Assembly: GCF_900215295.1 (NCBI RefSeq)
Contig: NZ_OCMF01000006.1
Location: 47,597-111,596, forward strand
DNA: 64,000 nt
Direction: 5' to 3'
DNA from: Salinimicrobium sediminis
Lineage (GTDB): Bacteria; Bacteroidota; Bacteroidia; Flavobacteriales; Flavobacteriaceae
Below are positions 43,843-52,173 of the stretch, in pieces; position 1 is the first letter of the stretch, and each line of letters begins with the position of its first letter. The notes under the pieces were generated by a model. That model did not search any database, was not told where the DNA came from, and saw only the letters and a list, made by a program, of their open reading frames with translations. A program made the translations under genes and the position numbers.

Positions 43843-45654
43843 ATGAATAGCAAAGAAAAGGTAATGCAACCTATAGCGGCATCAAAAGGTATGGGTGCGA
43901 TCGTGGAGAATGACTGGGTGACTTTCAGGGTCTGGGCTCCCCATGCCGACCGTATTTTTGTAGCCGGTGATTTCAATGACTGGGCAGAAGACGGGCTGGA
44001 ACTCCAAAAAGAAGAGGCAGGATATTGGGTGGGTGTTACCGATAAAGCCAAAGAAGGGGAGCAATACAAGTATGTGATCTTTAACCGAGAGGACAAGTTC
44101 TTCAGAAATGATCCCTATGCGACGGAAGTAACCAACTCAGATGGGAATTCCATCATACGCCGACTGGACTTTGACTGGGAAGGGGATAATTTTGAACTTC
44201 CTTCCTGGAACTCCTTGGTGATCTATGAACTGCATGTGGGCACCTTTAACCGAAAACAGGCAGACCAGGTAGGCACCTTTAGTGACGTCATCGAAAAATT
44301 AGGCTATCTGAAGGAACTGGGGATCAATTGTATAGAATTATTACCGGCAGCCGAATTTGCCGGCGGCATTTCCTGGGGCTATAATCCCGCTCATCCCTTT
44401 GCAGTAGAACAGGACTACGGGGGACCCGATGGTTTGTATAGCCTGGTAAAAGAGGCTCATAAACATGGGATTGGTATCATCATGGACGTGGTATATAACC
44501 ACTTCGGTCCGTCTGATGTAGATCTTTGGCAGTTTGACGGATGGAGTGAAAATGGAAAAGGCGGTATTTACTTCTACAATGACCACAGGAGTGATACCCC
44601 CTGGGGAGATACACGCCCCGATTATGGTCGGCCGGAAGTACGGCAGTATTTGAGGGATAATGCGCTAATGTGGATCGAGAAATACCACTGTGATGGACTT
44701 AGAATGGATGCGACCTCCTATATCAGGTATGAAGGGGGCGGTCTGGGATTTGATACCGAGATCGTTGAAGGCCTTATCCTAATGCGCGACATCAATACTG
44801 AAATAAGGAACAAGTACCCTAAAGTACTTACTATAGCCGAAGATCTTAAAGGGCAGCATCTCATAACTAACAGGATAGAAGACGGGGGAATTGGCTACGG
44901 AGCTCAATGGGACCTTCATTTTGTGCACCCCATAAGAGAGGCTTTGATTAATCCCGAAGATGACGCCAGAGACCTGGAGGTCATTGCAAATGCACTTACC
45001 TATCGATATGGTGAGGATGCTTTTTCCCGGGTCATTTACACCGAATCACATGATGAAGTAGCAAACGGAAAGGCCCGCGTCCCCGAGGAGATACATCCCG
45101 GGAATGCTGAGAGTGCTTTTGCAAAGAAAAGATCTATAATAGGCCTGGTACTGGTCATGACGGCTCCCGGAATTCCAATGATCTTCCAGGGTCAGGAATT
45201 TTTAGAAGACGAATATTTTAAGGATCATGAAGCCCTGGACTGGGGAAAATTTGAGAACATGAAGGGGATCACCCGCCTGGCAGCAGATCTCTTTAAATTA
45301 AGGACCGGCGAATTTGGGGCTTCTGAAGGCTTAAGAGGTCAGGAAACCGAAGTTTTACATCTCAATCAGGAAACAAAGATCCTTGCCTATAAGCGGACCA
45401 ACCCCGGGGAAAATGAGCAGCCGGTGCTTGTGATCATCAATTTTGGCAATAAAGATTACGAGAATTATGGCATCGGAATCGAACCTGATACGGACTGGAA
45501 ACTGAGATTCAATATTGCCTGGAAGGGGTATGACGAGGATTTTTCGGAAATGCCCGTCGACGGAATGAATACCGAAGAAAAAGTCACCGATGACAAACCT
45601 TGGACAGGACAAGTGAATATACCCGCCTATGGCAGCCAGATCTATACCTTATAA
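43843..45654 (+). CDS. GH13 alpha-glucan enzyme with CBM48 (branching-enzyme-like)
   Basis: This 603-residue protein has an N-terminal carbohydrate-binding CBM48-like module (VTFRVWAPHADRIFVAGDFND), a GH13 barrel and a C-terminal beta domain. Catalytic spots: MDVVYNHFG, GLRMDATSYI (nucleophile Asp), VLTIAEDLKG (acid/base Glu) and VIYTESHDEVANG (the final His-Asp). It could act as a 1,4-alpha-glucan branching enzyme or a related alpha-amylase-like enzyme; the exact subfamily is not visible. It has the good leader AAGAAGGATAAC before the ATG. It stands alone, so whether it takes part in glycogen metabolism is inference. Confidence 0.85.
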   Translation: MNSKEKVMQPIAASKGMGAIVENDWVTFRVWAPHADRIFVAGDFNDWAEDGLELQKEEAGYWVGVTDKAKEGEQYKYVIFNREDKFFRNDPYATEVTNSDGNSIIRRLDFDWEGDNFELPSWNSLVIYELHVGTFNRKQADQVGTFSDVIEKLGYLKELGINCIELLPAAEFAGGISWGYNPAHPFAVEQDYGGPDGLYSLVKEAHKHGIGIIMDVVYNHFGPSDVDLWQFDGWSENGKGGIYFYNDHRSDTPWGDTRPDYGRPEVRQYLRDNALMWIEKYHCDGLRMDATSYIRYEGGGLGFDTEIVEGLILMRDINTEIRNKYPKVLTIAEDLKGQHLITNRIEDGGIGYGAQWDLHFVHPIREALINPEDDARDLEVIANALTYRYGEDAFSRVIYTESHDEVANGKARVPEEIHPGNAESAFAKKRSIIGLVLVMTAPGIPMIFQGQEFLEDEYFKDHEALDWGKFENMKGITRLAADLFKLRTGEFGASEGLRGQETEVLHLNQETKILAYKRTNPGENEQPVLVIINFGNKDYENYGIGIEPDTDWKLRFNIAWKGYDEDFSEMPVDGMNTEEKVTDDKPWTGQVNIPAYGSQIYTL

Positions 45655-45678
45655 ATATATCCCTGTTTTACGGTAATC

Positions 45679-45743
45679 GCCTCGGTTCTCGATACACCTT
45701 TCTGCCTGCGCTGCAGGCCGAAAGCCACTCGAACTGACGGCGC
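45679..45743 (-). repeat. REP-like element, copy B
   Basis: CCTCGGTTCTCGATAC is followed by a palindrome (GCCTGCGCTGCAGGC) and CACTCGAACTGACGGC, the reverse orientation of the element that reads GTCAGTTCGAG to GTATCGAGAACC. It lies just after the GH13 gene. Confidence 0.7.
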
Positions 45744-45795
45744 TATTATTCCGGATTCAAAATTTTAAATTCAAGATTGATGGAATTTAAAAATT

Positions 45796-45823
45796 ACCTC
45801 CCAAAAATGCCATTTTTAAACAC
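45796..45823. repeat. Dispersed palindrome between two REP elements
   Basis: CCTCCCAAAAATGCCATTTT, flanked by TTAAACAC, is another copy of the TCAAAAATGNCATTTTTGA type. Confidence 0.65.
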
Positions 45824-45935
45824 CCGTCAGTTCGAGCCTGCCTGTCGGCAGACAGGTGTTTTCTGAAAATGCGGGAGCATTGAAGAAAATGTATCGAGAA
45901 CAAGGAAGTCGGATCACGCCACGGTTCCCGATACG
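45824..45935 (+). repeat. REP-like element, copy C
   Basis: CGTCAGTTCGAG, a stem CCTGCCTGTCGGCAGACAGG, a GAAAATGCGGGAGCATTGAA part and GTATCGAGAACAAGG make one element, followed by a second half (GGTTCCCGATACGG) in the opposite sense. Confidence 0.7.
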
Positions 45936-46063
45936 GTTTTCAAAATCACCCGGCCTTTTCGCCCATGAAACCCTGTAATTCGGATGATCTGAAAAACAAT
46001 TGTTTTGTTAAAGTTTTTCCCTGTTCGGTTGACTGAACTACCTTGAAGTTAAGCCAGGAAATT

Positions 46064-46867
46064 ATGTCAGAAAAGCAAGATTATTTTATCGAAACCGAAA
46101 GAAGACAATCCCCTTCAGCCGCCGTTGTTCATGAAACAATTTTTAAGGAAGCAGAATCGGAATTGAAACGTTCTTCTACCGCACTTTTCTGGTCCGGCTT
46201 TGCCGCAGGCCTTACCATGACCCTCTCCATGATCACCGAAGGCATTTTGCACACGTACCTGCCGGAGGCCGATTGGAGACCCCTGGTCACCAACTTTGGT
46301 TACAGCATTGGCTTTTTAGCCATCATTTTAGCCCGGCAACAGTTGTTTACCGAAAACACCCTCACTCCGATTCTGCCACTGCTCCACCGCAAGGATATGA
46401 AGACCTTTAAAAATGTGCTCCGATTATGGGGGGTAGTACTGGTGGCCAATTTACTGGGCGTATTTTTAGTCTCATGGATCGCGGCGAAATCGTCTGCTTT
46501 TGAACCCGAAGTTCAGGAGGCTTTCATAGCCCTGGGCACAAAAGCAATGGAACCCGACTTTTTCACTATTTTACTGCGTGGAATTTTTGCAGGATGGCTT
46601 ATCGCCCTGATGGTTTGGCTCTTACCTTTTGCTGAAACGGCGCGGGTGTGGGTGATCATCATCATCACCTGGATCGTGGGAATTGCCGAGCTGAGCCATG
46701 TCATCGCAGGTTCTTCTGAAACTTTCATGCTTGCCTTTTCCGGAGCAGCAAGTTGGGGAGAAGTATTGGGAGGCTACCTGTTGCCCGCGCTGATAGGAAA
46801 TATTCTTGGAGGAGTGATCCTGGTTGCCGTGCTCAATCATGCGCAGGTAAAAGGCAGTGACGGGTAA
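46064..46867 (+). CDS. Formate/nitrite transporter (FNT) family channel
   Basis: The protein is 267 residues from the ATG at 46064; a TTG seven codons upstream is less likely. It has six membrane helices: SSTALFWSGFAAGLTMTLSM, FGYSIGFLAIILARQQLFTENTL, LRLWGVVLVANLLGVFLVSW, FFTILLRGIFAGWLIALMVWL, VWVIIIITWIVGIAELSHVIAGS and YLLPALIGNILGGVILVAVLNHA. The ARQQLFTENT and AELSHVIAGS stretches carry the re-entrant loop motifs of the FNT family. It should form a pentamer passing small monovalent anions. The long N-terminal cytoplasmic tail resembles YfdC-type members, whose substrate is uncertain. Confidence 0.93.
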   Translation: MSEKQDYFIETERRQSPSAAVVHETIFKEAESELKRSSTALFWSGFAAGLTMTLSMITEGILHTYLPEADWRPLVTNFGYSIGFLAIILARQQLFTENTLTPILPLLHRKDMKTFKNVLRLWGVVLVANLLGVFLVSWIAAKSSAFEPEVQEAFIALGTKAMEPDFFTILLRGIFAGWLIALMVWLLPFAETARVWVIIIITWIVGIAELSHVIAGSSETFMLAFSGAASWGEVLGGYLLPALIGNILGGVILVAVLNHAQVKGSDG

Positions 46868-46880
46868 GGATTTCGAACCC

Positions 46881-46942
46881 GCCTCGGTTCCCGATACTTT
46901 TTGCCTTCGCTCCTTCTCATCCAAAAAACCCGAACTGACGGC
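46881..46942 (-). repeat. REP-like element, copy D (left flank of structured repeat copy 2)
   Basis: GCCTCGGTTCCCGATACTT, then TTGCCTTCGCTCC and CCCGAACTGACGGC. Same orientation and very similar to copy E, which flanks the other side of the structured repeat. Confidence 0.7.
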
Positions 46943-47002
46943 AAACTTAAACAGATAAGGAATCTTACATTCTCAAATTTTTATCGAACTGCCTTTTCAA
47001 AG

Positions 47003-47212
47003 CGGCCTACCGAAAATCTTGCGTGAAAATTGAAATGAGCGAGCCGTAAAATTTTAGGCTGTTTGAGCGCAACTGCTATTTCTTCTTTTGATAAATTTCT
47101 CCCGCGAGTTCCTAAAATTTAGGCTCCGAATGAAAATTTTAGCAACATTTTCGTAAGCCTAGACTTTTTTGGTTCTTTTTTGGGCGATGCAAAAAAGAAC
47201 AACAACATATCG
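47003..47212 (+). repeat. Structured repeat, copy 2
   Basis: This element shares with 24341-24533 the blocks GTAAAATTTTAGGCTGTTTG, CTCCCGCGAGTTCC and CGTAAGCCTAGA. It ends in a hairpin GTTCTTTTTTG (47172-47182) with CAAAAAAGAAC (47190-47200), loop GGCGATG. The base pair at the loop is G-C here but C-G in copy 1, a compensatory change that argues for a conserved structure. Direct REP copies D and E lie on both sides. Confidence 0.75.
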
Positions 47213-47223
47213 AGGTCCAAGTC

Positions 47224-47285
47224 GCCTCTGTTCCCGATACTTTTTGCCTTCGCTCCTGCTCAGCCAAAAAACTCGAACTGACGGC
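47224..47285 (-). repeat. REP-like element, copy E (right flank)
   Basis: GCCTCTGTTCCCGATACTTT with TTGCCTTCGCTCCTGC and CTCGAACTGACGGC, near-identical to copy D and in the same orientation. Confidence 0.7.
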
Positions 47286-47299
47286 GTAGGAAACAGTTG

Positions 47300-48451
47300 T
47301 TAGAATGATTTCTTTACCATTCCTTCTTCATGAGGTTCAGAAGTGTTTTTAATCACAAAATCCACGACACCAAGTATCAGTTCCTCTTCTGTAATTACTT
47401 CAACTTTCCATTCGCCTTCCCTAAGGTTGTTTTTATGAGTATATCCACGGAAACCACGATCACGCCCCCCTGTAACTTTAAAGCTAATCTTATCAGTTAC
47501 TTCCCATTTCCCGGCTTCAGGATTGAACCATTTCCATCTATGAAAAATGGATTTTTTTAAATCTGTAGGTGCAAAAACAGAAGTGAACACATAAACTCTT
47601 TGACCTTCCTGACGATGAAAATTGCTGTCATGTTTACGCCAAAATACATACCATGGATTCTTCTCGTAAGTAACGATGTATTCGTTATTTGTTTTTTGCA
47701 CATCATGAGCCACCAACCCGGTATCCATAGCCAGCGGCACCGGGGGAATAAGATTGAAATAGTAAAAAACATTGATCGTTATATAGATGGAAAGGATAAG
47801 ACCGATCAGTTTTTTAAGACTTGTCTCAGCTCGTGTGCCCGGGCTTGACCTGTAAATAACCGTGATGAGTGCCAGCGTACACCCCAAACTTACAAGTCCC
47901 GAAATGATAAAAATAAAGGTATTCATTTCCCTTATCAGCGTGGGAATAATGAAGGCGAAAAAGGTGAAACTTATAAAAAAATAAATACTGAACTGAAGGT
48001 ATTTATTGGAGATCTTCTTTTTAAGAAATTCGTTTGCAAACAAGAGCAGCACCAGCAGTATGAAAAAAAACATGGTCTTTGACATCGACACACTCCTGAA
48101 AAAATAGATGACAAAAGCACTTGAAAGTGCACCAAAGAAGAACTGTATGACCAGCGGAAAATATTCGGAATAACCTCTGATAAAAGTACCTTCCCACTTG
48201 TCCTCATCCACTGTATTATACAAATAAAGGGTTAGGGATAATAAGGTCATATGCGAGCAAAGCACCACCGTATCATAAACACGATCTATTCGCCCTAAGG
48301 TCAACGTATCAAAAATAAAACCGCCCATAAAAAAAAGAATGGGAGCGTACTTTTGATTGCGAATAACATACCTTCCAAAAGCACTGTTTCTATATCTTGC
48401 TAAAGCTCTTCTCATAATATTTTGAGCGCCAAATGTAGGTAAAAACTTCAT
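47300..48451 (-). CDS. DUF2914 membrane protein
   Basis: This 383-residue protein has about eight membrane helices in residues 30-250 (ILFFMGGFIFDTLTLG, HMTLLSLTLYLYNTV, YFPLVIQFFFGALSSAFVIYFF and so on), then a C-terminal DUF2914 domain of about 110 residues (VYVFTSVFAPTDLKKSIFHRW, KWEVTDKISFKVTGGRDRG, EEELILGVVDFVIKN). The domain is a beta-fold with unknown role. A second ATG lies 12 codons in (MRRALARY) and may be the real start. A repeat array sits right after the stop; a gene remnant lies upstream. Function unknown. Confidence 0.88.
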   Translation of the reverse strand: MKFLPTFGAQNIMRRALARYRNSAFGRYVIRNQKYAPILFFMGGFIFDTLTLGRIDRVYDTVVLCSHMTLLSLTLYLYNTVDEDKWEGTFIRGYSEYFPLVIQFFFGALSSAFVIYFFRSVSMSKTMFFFILLVLLLFANEFLKKKISNKYLQFSIYFFISFTFFAFIIPTLIREMNTFIFIISGLVSLGCTLALITVIYRSSPGTRAETSLKKLIGLILSIYITINVFYYFNLIPPVPLAMDTGLVAHDVQKTNNEYIVTYEKNPWYVFWRKHDSNFHRQEGQRVYVFTSVFAPTDLKKSIFHRWKWFNPEAGKWEVTDKISFKVTGGRDRGFRGYTHKNNLREGEWKVEVITEEELILGVVDFVIKNTSEPHEEGMVKKSF

Positions 48452-48502
48452 CCGAATATTTGCTTTGACTTTAAAGCCGGAGAGCTTAAGAAAGCTATAT
48501 TT

Positions 48503-48610
48503 ACGGGGAGCAGGTAGGTGCGGGAATTTACGCCAATCCTCATGTTCCGGGCGCCAATCCTTTTGTTGCTACTGAAGCTTGCTGCGTCCACTTTAATCTG
48601 GTATTACAGA
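48503..48610 (+). pseudogene. Fragment of the lipoprotein gene at 36364
   Basis: About 100 bp here match the middle of the 36364-37650 gene (36923-37025): both contain GGGAGCAGGTAGGTG, GCCAATCCTTTT and GCTACTGAAGCTT. Translated it reads GEQVGAGIYANPHVPGANPF, matching REQVGAGIYTNTHVPVANPF there. The flanks are unrelated and no start or stop frame remains. Confidence 0.75.
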
Positions 48611-48633
48611 GCAAGACTCTTTACCCGGTTAAC

Positions 48634-49515
48634 TCAGCCTTTCTGCGGATGAAAATTCGGGTCTGAAGGATCATTATCCAAATCGTAGGTAATACCAAGG
48701 GCAAACATAAAAAGTCCGTAGCAAATAATTCCGAAGGCGATTATTGCAAAAGGAATTTTCCCAAGGTGTTCTCCAATTAAATTGAAAGCTTTATCTGTAT
48801 TGACGACGTATCCGGGATTTTTAAGAATGCCCGATTTGATGAAAAAGAAGCCAATAACGCCTAAAATGACTCCGCGGGCAACATAGCCGGTAAATCCGAG
48901 GAAAAAAATAGCGGCCTTTTTCTTTCCGCTGAACTGCACAATATCAAGTCGCTCCCGGTATCCCCGGGTAATTCCGTAGAACAATTGCACTGCGGCAGTT
49001 ACAGCTATTAGCACGCCCAAGCCCACAACCAGCCATTTACCCCAGTTATAATCCAGCATATTAGCCGTCATTTCCCTCTTTTGCTCCGGACTGCCGTGTT
49101 CAGAATAGTTCGCTGAACCCAGTAAAACTACCAGGGCAGAGTAAGCTATAAGCGCATCGGCAAGAGAGCTGAGGCCGATCCCGGTACGACGGGCAAGACC
49201 TTTCCACCCATTCCCGTAATGATAAGGATCCCGAAAGGATTCATAGATTCGCCATACGATATAACAGAGCATGCCTAGCAGGATAGCCCAGATGACAATT
49301 TCCCCTCCCGGCCAATCCTGCAAAAAGGCAAGAAGGCTGTTTTTTGAAGCGCCTCCTTCCTTAAGCCTTAGCAGGGAAAGAATGGCAATTATTCCAATGG
49401 CTGTATAAATTAGCCCGGTGGAAATGCAACCCAGAATAGGAAAATATTTAATGTATTTCTTCTTCGTTTTTTTCACGCTAAACTGAATTTGATCCTGAAA
49501 ATAAGGAATTTTCAT
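48634..49515 (-). CDS. DUF1206 membrane protein
   Basis: The protein is 293 residues from the ATG at 49515 (the GTG six codons upstream is less likely). Six membrane helices are arranged as three pairs, the DUF1206 plan: GLIYTAIGIIAILSLL with GEIVIWAILLGMLCYIVWRIYESFRD, then ALIAYSALVVLLGSANY with LVVGLGVLIAVTAAVQLFYGITRGYRE, then ARGVILGVIGFFFIKS with PFAIIAFGIICYGLFMFALG. Each repeat has the Y/W-R-x-YE-type end. The family has no established role. It is transcribed away from the PagL-like gene that starts about 90 bp upstream. Confidence 0.9.
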   Translation of the reverse strand: MKIPYFQDQIQFSVKKTKKKYIKYFPILGCISTGLIYTAIGIIAILSLLRLKEGGASKNSLLAFLQDWPGGEIVIWAILLGMLCYIVWRIYESFRDPYHYGNGWKGLARRTGIGLSSLADALIAYSALVVLLGSANYSEHGSPEQKREMTANMLDYNWGKWLVVGLGVLIAVTAAVQLFYGITRGYRERLDIVQFSGKKKAAIFFLGFTGYVARGVILGVIGFFFIKSGILKNPGYVVNTDKAFNLIGEHLGKIPFAIIAFGIICYGLFMFALGITYDLDNDPSDPNFHPQKG

Positions 49516-49570
49516 TTTTCCGGCGGAATACACATTCTCATTTATCTCATATTACCACTTAAAAATATTT

Positions 49571-49600
49571 ACCTCTCAAAAATGTCCTTTTTGAGTATTT
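49571..49600. repeat. Dispersed palindrome in a divergent promoter region
   Basis: ACCTCTCAAAAATGTCCTTT with TTGAG following matches the dispersed palindrome. It lies between the DUF1206 and PagL-like genes, 7-36 bp before the ATG at 49607. Confidence 0.65.
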
Positions 49601-49606
49601 TTAAAA

Positions 49607-50794
49607 ATGCTGTGGTATAAAGATAAATGTTCCTTTAGAGAGTTGGGCAGGCAGGTAAAGATCCTGCTGTGGCTGTGGCTTATCGTTTATACTGCATGCG
49701 GTATACCCCGGGCTACTGCTCAAACAGATTCTACAGCAGCAATCGTAGCACCGGCTAAGCAGAAACCGCTTTTTTCTGTTGGTCTGGGCGTACAGCACGG
49801 TTCTATCTTCGCCCATTCCAGGGAGGTGCAAAATACCCGCGGGGCACGGCCATCGGGCATAGAAACCATTCTTAGCTGGCAACGCAACGATTCCGCCATC
49901 TTTGAGCTTTGCCACTGTTACCCGCGGCAGGGCCTGCTGCTGGCATATTATGATTACGATGTGGAGTTGCTGGGCAAGAGTGGTACCGCAGCTTATTTTC
50001 TGGAACCTACCTACCGGATCAGCGATCGGGTGCTTTTCTCCTTTAAAGGTGCCGGCGGCGTTTCCTATTTGAGCAACCCCTTTGATAGCATTGTCAATCC
50101 CGGTAACCAGTCCTACAGCACCCATCTTAGCCCCTATTTACTGGTGGGTGTGGGTATCTGGGTACAGATATCGGAAGCCTGGTGGGTAAACCCGGGATTA
50201 AACTATCAGCACATTTCCAATGGGGGAACGCGCCAGCCAAATAAAGGTATTAACTGGCCCACTGCCGGAATTGCAGTAAGTTACCAGCCCCTCTCCCGCC
50301 CATGGTACACCGGCACAAGAACAAATGAAAAATACTGGAAGAATTATTCTACGCGATATGATATGGCTTTGCTTGGCACCCTGCGTCGCGGCTATACTCA
50401 AGGGGGTGATCGTGAGAGATATCCTGTAACGGGAATTGCATTGCAGGCAGGAAGGCAGGTGGGAAATTTACATATGCTGACTTTGGGAGCAGAAGCCTAT
50501 CATGACGGGGAGCTGCAGGAAAAACTCCGCAGAGAGGACATTGATGCCAGTCCGGTAAAGGCAGGGCTATTATTGGGGCATGAATTTTTGTTGGGTCAGT
50601 TTCAGTTTAGTCAGCGACTGGGCGTGTACGTTTTTGACGAAACGCCTTACTATGACCGCATCTTCCATCGCTGGGGCTTGCAGTACCGAATTAACCGCCA
50701 CTTTAGCACCGGATTCCATTTGCTGGCTCACCGGCACATAGCCGAATTCGTAGACCTAAGATTAGCCTATACTTTTCAGAAGCGGTATAGGTGA
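49607..50794 (+). CDS. PagL-like lipid A deacylase (acyloxyacyl hydrolase family)
   Basis: This 395-residue protein has a signal peptide (LLWLWLIVYTACGIPRATAQ) and an outer-membrane barrel with a PagL-type active site: LNYQHISNG, where H202 and S204 would be catalytic. An acidic partner residue is not obvious. It has the GVGIWVQISEAWWVNPGLNY strand just before the site. PagL removes an acyl chain at the 3 position of lipid A. The C-terminal half extends far beyond PagL (~170 residues) with further strands (YPVTGIALQAGRQVGNLHML, FQFSQRLGVYVFDETPYYD), as in larger Bacteroidota relatives. Activity remains to be shown. Confidence 0.8.
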   Translation: MLWYKDKCSFRELGRQVKILLWLWLIVYTACGIPRATAQTDSTAAIVAPAKQKPLFSVGLGVQHGSIFAHSREVQNTRGARPSGIETILSWQRNDSAIFELCHCYPRQGLLLAYYDYDVELLGKSGTAAYFLEPTYRISDRVLFSFKGAGGVSYLSNPFDSIVNPGNQSYSTHLSPYLLVGVGIWVQISEAWWVNPGLNYQHISNGGTRQPNKGINWPTAGIAVSYQPLSRPWYTGTRTNEKYWKNYSTRYDMALLGTLRRGYTQGGDRERYPVTGIALQAGRQVGNLHMLTLGAEAYHDGELQEKLRREDIDASPVKAGLLLGHEFLLGQFQFSQRLGVYVFDETPYYDRIFHRWGLQYRINRHFSTGFHLLAHRHIAEFVDLRLAYTFQKRYR

Positions 50795-50807
50795 GCTCAC
50801 TTTCCCC

Positions 50808-50867
50808 CATCAGTTCAGGTGTTTTCATCAATGCGGAAGCCTGGAAAAAATGTATCGGGAACAATGG
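50808..50867 (+). repeat. REP-like element, copy F (degenerate)
   Basis: CATCAGTTCAGGTGTTTTC, a GCGGAAGC part, and GTATCGGGAACAATGG show a decayed copy of the dispersed REP-like element, right after the PagL-like gene. Confidence 0.5.
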
Positions 50868-50929
50868 AGCAACCCAAACCTGTTCAGGGTAATTTGTTCC
50901 CTGTAATTTGGTAGTCCTTCAAAAATTTA

Positions 50930-50960
50930 CCTTTTAAAAAGCCATTTTTGACAATCCGCT
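50930..50960. repeat. Dispersed palindrome, partial
   Basis: TTAAAAAGCCATTTTTGAC (about 50933-50951) is a partial copy of the dispersed palindrome. It lies about 180-200 bp before the hydrolase gene. Confidence 0.45.
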
Positions 50961-51133
50961 TCCTGAAGCCGTCCTTAGATCCTCACTGCACTTATTATCA
51001 AGCCTATACATAAAAATGTAAAAAGAAGAAAGAATAGTTTTAATCGAAAAAACAGGAATAAAACTTATTACTTTCTCTCCCCAATTTGCTGTTTAACCCC
51101 GGAATAGCTATACTTGTTCATTGCCTTTCTCTA

Positions 51134-52132
51134 ATGAAGAAAAGATTCTGGATCCCTGCCCTTGTTCTCCTCGTTCTGGTTGTTACATACTTCCTCGGGC
51201 CCACGCCACCCAATCCTGAATACGGAACCCAGCTTCCCGACATGCCCAAGGATTTAAGACACCTGGACAACCTGATACAGCAAAAGGAAAGCCTTCTTCC
51301 TTTACGAAAGGATAATCAGGCGCGGATCCTCTGGCAACAGCAGGAGCCCGGCGTAACCGACTACAGCGTGGTTTATCTTCATGGATTTGGCGGTAGTTAC
51401 CGGGATGGATTTCCCGTTAACGTAAAAATAGCCGATACTTTGGGCGCAAATATCTTCCTTTCCCGTTGGGCAGGTCATGGCATGGTAGCAGAGGAGGCCC
51501 TGGAAAATTTTTCTCCCGAAGCCGCATGGGAGTCGGCTAAGGAAGCATTGGCCATTGGGGAGAAAATTGGCAAGAAGGTCATAATAATCAGCACTTCCAC
51601 CGGGGGCACGCTTGCTTTTAAGCTTGCTGCTACCTATCCGGAAAAGGTATATGCGTTGATCAATTTATCCCCCTATATTGAAGATGACACAGATGGAGCA
51701 TTTTTGCTGAATACCCGCTGGGGCTATGAGTTGGCTCACCTTATTTCCTGGGGTGATCACATGAAAGTCGAACACAGCAGCGAAACAGCCGCACAATATT
51801 TTGATACGGTCTATCCCTCGGAGGCTTTGGTAGACTTGCAGGTGCTGTTAGCTTCAATTACTACTGCAAATATGTTTAAGGAGGTACATTGCCCTGTATT
51901 GACGCTCTATTATTATGAAAATTTTCTGAAGGAGGATGAGCATGTTGAGGTGGAGGTTTATCCGGAAATCCATAAGTTACTTGAAACGCCCGATTCGCTG
52001 AAAAGCCTTGTGAGATTAGTGAAACCAAAAAACCATTTCTTGGGAAGCGATATTAAATCTGAAAATACTGAAGTGGTTGTAAGGGAGATCACCCGCTTTC
52101 TTCGGAAAGATTTGAACAATGACCCGAAATAG
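51134..52132 (+). CDS. Alpha/beta hydrolase with membrane-anchored N-terminus
   Basis: The protein is 332 residues from the ATG at 51134, giving a single N-terminal hydrophobic segment (FWIPALVLLVLVVTYFLGP) and a soluble alpha/beta hydrolase domain. VVYLHGFGGSYRDG is the oxyanion-hole region, IIISTSTGGTLAFKLA the nucleophile region (S-T-S-T-G-G, with the first Gly of GxSxG replaced), and KPKNHFLGSD the catalytic histidine region. No lipobox is seen, so the N-terminal segment is an anchor or uncleaved signal. Substrates are unknown; lipase or esterase activity is likely. It is followed by an outer-membrane porin gene. Confidence 0.82.
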   Translation: MKKRFWIPALVLLVLVVTYFLGPTPPNPEYGTQLPDMPKDLRHLDNLIQQKESLLPLRKDNQARILWQQQEPGVTDYSVVYLHGFGGSYRDGFPVNVKIADTLGANIFLSRWAGHGMVAEEALENFSPEAAWESAKEALAIGEKIGKKVIIISTSTGGTLAFKLAATYPEKVYALINLSPYIEDDTDGAFLLNTRWGYELAHLISWGDHMKVEHSSETAAQYFDTVYPSEALVDLQVLLASITTANMFKEVHCPVLTLYYYENFLKEDEHVEVEVYPEIHKLLETPDSLKSLVRLVKPKNHFLGSDIKSENTEVVVREITRFLRKDLNNDPK

Positions 52133-52173
52133 CCAATGCAATTCTACAATTAAACTATACTGAAAAAACAAAA

